Below, in pieces: positions 62,721-64,000 of a stretch of DNA of 64,000 nucleotides. This stretch comes from Halosaccharopolyspora lacisalsi (GTDB taxonomy: Bacteria; Actinomycetota; Actinomycetes; Mycobacteriales; Pseudonocardiaceae), in contig NZ_JACGWZ010000001.1 in NCBI RefSeq assembly GCF_014137975.1, forward strand, positions 124,001 to 188,000. The letters are read 5' to 3'. Within the stretch, counting starts at the first letter, position 1, and each line of letters opens with the position of its first letter. The notes under the pieces were generated by a model. That model was not told the origin of the DNA and did not search any database. It saw only the letters and a list, made by a program, of their open reading frames with translations. Position numbers and translations under genes: made by a program.

Positions 62721-64000
62721 GTGGACTACGCTGAGCACGTGGCCGACCTGGTCGGCAGCACCCCGCTGGTGAAGCTGAACGCCCTCGGTGGGGGACTGTC
62801 GACACCGATACTGAGCAAGATCGAGTACTTCAACCCCGGGGGCAGCGTCAAGGACCGGATCGCGCTGCGGATGATCGAGGCCGCGGAGGAGTCCGGGGAG
62901 CTGCGCGCCGGCGGCACGATCGTGGAGCCCACCTCCGGCAACACCGGGGTCGGCTTGGCGATGGTGGCCCAGCGCAAGGGCTACCGCTGCGTGTTCGTGT
63001 GTCCGGACAAGGTCAGCGAGGACAAGCGCAACGTGCTGGAGGCGTACGGCGCCGAGGTCGTGGTGTGCCCGACCGCCGTGCCGCCGGAGCACGCCGAGTC
63101 CTACTACAGCGTTTCCGACCGGCTGGCCGAGCAGGAGGGGTACTGGAAGCCCAACCAGTACAACAACTCGGCCAACCCCGAGTCGCACTACAACACCACG
63201 GGTCCGGAGATCTGGGAGCAGACCGAGGGGCGCATCACGCACTTCGTGGCCGGTATCGGTACCGGCGGCACGATCTCGGGCGCGGGCCGCTACCTCAAGG
63301 ATGTCTCCGACGGTCGCGTGCGCATCGTCGGCGCCGACCCGGAGGGATCGGTGTACTCGGGCGGCAAGGGCAGGCCCTACCTGGTGGAGGGAGTGGGCGA
63401 GGACTTCTGGCCCACGACCTACGACCACGACATCTGCGACGAGATCATCGCGGTCTCCGACGCGGACTCCTTCGGGATGACCCGGCAGCTGGCCCACGAG
63501 GAGGCCCTGCTGGTCGGCGGCTCCTGCGGAATGGCCGTCGCGGCGGCGCTGCGGTTGGCCGAACGCACCGGACCGGACGACGTGATCGTCGTGCTGCTTC
63601 CCGACGGGGGTCGCGGCTACCTCACCAAGGTCTTCAACGACTCGTGGATGGCCTCCTACGGGTTCTTGTCGCCGGACCACAGCGGTGGTTCGGTCGGTGA
63701 CGTGCTGCGCCGCAAGGACGGCACCATTCCCGAGCTGGTGCACGTGCATCCGAACGAGACGGTCGCCGAGGCCGTGACCATCCTGCGGGAGTTCAGCGTC
63801 TCCCAGATGCCGGTGGTCAACGCGGAACCGCCGATCATGGCCGCCGAGGTCGCCGGTGCGGTCAACGAGCGGGACCTGCTGCAGGCCCTGTTCGCGGGGA
63901 AGGCCAATCTCGCCGACCGGGTGGAGACGCACATGTCGCCGCCGCTGCCCACGATCGGCGCGGGCGAGGAGATCAGCTCCGCGATGACCGCGCTGACCAA
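62721..64000 (+). CDS. cbs: Cystathionine beta-synthase (3' end outside the window)
   Basis: The frame from GTG 62721 is open to the end of the window (426 codons), so the gene continues beyond it. The PLP lysine is in NPGGSVKDRIAL near 41, the phosphate loop GIGTGGTISGAG lies near 180 and TSGNTGVGLA is the substrate loop. After about residue 335 a CBS-domain pair begins (VHVHPNETVAEAV, SVSQMPVV). The enzyme condenses serine and homocysteine to cystathionine for reverse transsulfuration; O-acetylserine sulfhydrylase is an alternative, but the CBS domains argue for Cbs, as in Rv1077. Confidence 0.93.
   Translation, partial: MDYAEHVADLVGSTPLVKLNALGGGLSTPILSKIEYFNPGGSVKDRIALRMIEAAEESGELRAGGTIVEPTSGNTGVGLAMVAQRKGYRCVFVCPDKVSEDKRNVLEAYGAEVVVCPTAVPPEHAESYYSVSDRLAEQEGYWKPNQYNNSANPESHYNTTGPEIWEQTEGRITHFVAGIGTGGTISGAGRYLKDVSDGRVRIVGADPEGSVYSGGKGRPYLVEGVGEDFWPTTYDHDICDEIIAVSDADSFGMTRQLAHEEALLVGGSCGMAVAAALRLAERTGPDDVIVVLLPDGGRGYLTKVFNDSWMASYGFLSPDHSGGSVGDVLRRKDGTIPELVHVHPNETVAEAVTILREFSVSQMPVVNAEPPIMAAEVAGAVNERDLLQALFAGKANLADRVETHMSPPLPTIGAGEEISSAMTALT

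Overview
The window is high-GC actinobacterial chromosome. Several things point to the order Pseudonocardiales or a close relative: GTG starts are very common, many genes overlap as GTGA or ATGA, and the gene order matches the Mycobacterium tuberculosis Rv1014c-Rv1026 neighbourhood (pth, rplY, prs, glmU, tetR, mfd, mazG, lpqU, eno, ftsB-like, DUF501, ppx) plus the Rv1074c/Rv1075c/Rv1077 group (thiolase, SGNH hydrolase, cbs). I cannot fix the genus from sequence alone.

Layout. 1-5.9 kb: the end of a fatty-acyl-AMP ligase-like gene, then a tightly overlapping trio (HAD-like protein, SAM methyltransferase, polytopic GT-C-like membrane protein) that looks like envelope polysaccharide or glycolipid synthesis. 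5.9-11.6 kb: translation and precursor genes (pth, rplY, prs, glmU) with a divergent Nramp-like transporter between them. 11.8-18.2 kb: a diguanylate cyclase, tRNA-Gln, an acyl desaturase with a TetR regulator, and a partner-switching set (PP2C phosphatase, STAS antagonist, HATPase kinase). 18.2-21.8 kb: a divergent hydrolase/TetR pair, both frameshifted, a thioesterase and a Tat lipoprotein dehydrogenase. 22.0-25.7 kb: mfd. 25.7-31.9 kb: an accessory insertion between mfd and mazG, holding a hydrolase, a WhiJ-like XRE/DUF397 regulator pair with two small divergent genes, and a type VII secretion substrate set (PE-like, DUF3558 lipoprotein, WXG/PPE-like, EspG-like) without secretion machinery. 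32.1-40.1 kb: SurA-like lipoprotein, mazG, two LpqU-like transglycosylases, a TPR protein, eno, ftsB-like, DUF501 and ppx. 40.3-46.0 kb: a complete Dpp/Opp-type peptide ABC transporter operon. 46.1-55.0 kb: carboxypeptidase, UdgB, DinB-like protein, a MazF toxin-antitoxin pair, MerR with aldo/keto reductase, type II NADH dehydrogenase, an unusual tRNA with UAA anticodon, DUF5313 and carbonic anhydrase. 55.4-64 kb: a YidC/Oxa1 protein, a sortase with its likely surface-protein partner, a BI-1 family protein, thiolase, SGNH hydrolase, and the start of cystathionine beta-synthase running off the window.

The most unusual signal is not a gene. Three families of long, near-perfect palindromes recur in intergenic DNA: A at 21842, 31929 and 46044; B at 25657 and 39003; C at 8924 and 60031. 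Family A keeps its loop and an arm mismatch between copies, and one copy sits between divergent genes, so it is not simply a set of terminators. Family C is built on TTTCGCGCGAAA, which differs from the ParB site parS and the Noc site NBS only at one symmetrical pair of positions. A second theme is leaderless expression: at least six genes have a TANNNT box 6-7 bases before their start codon.
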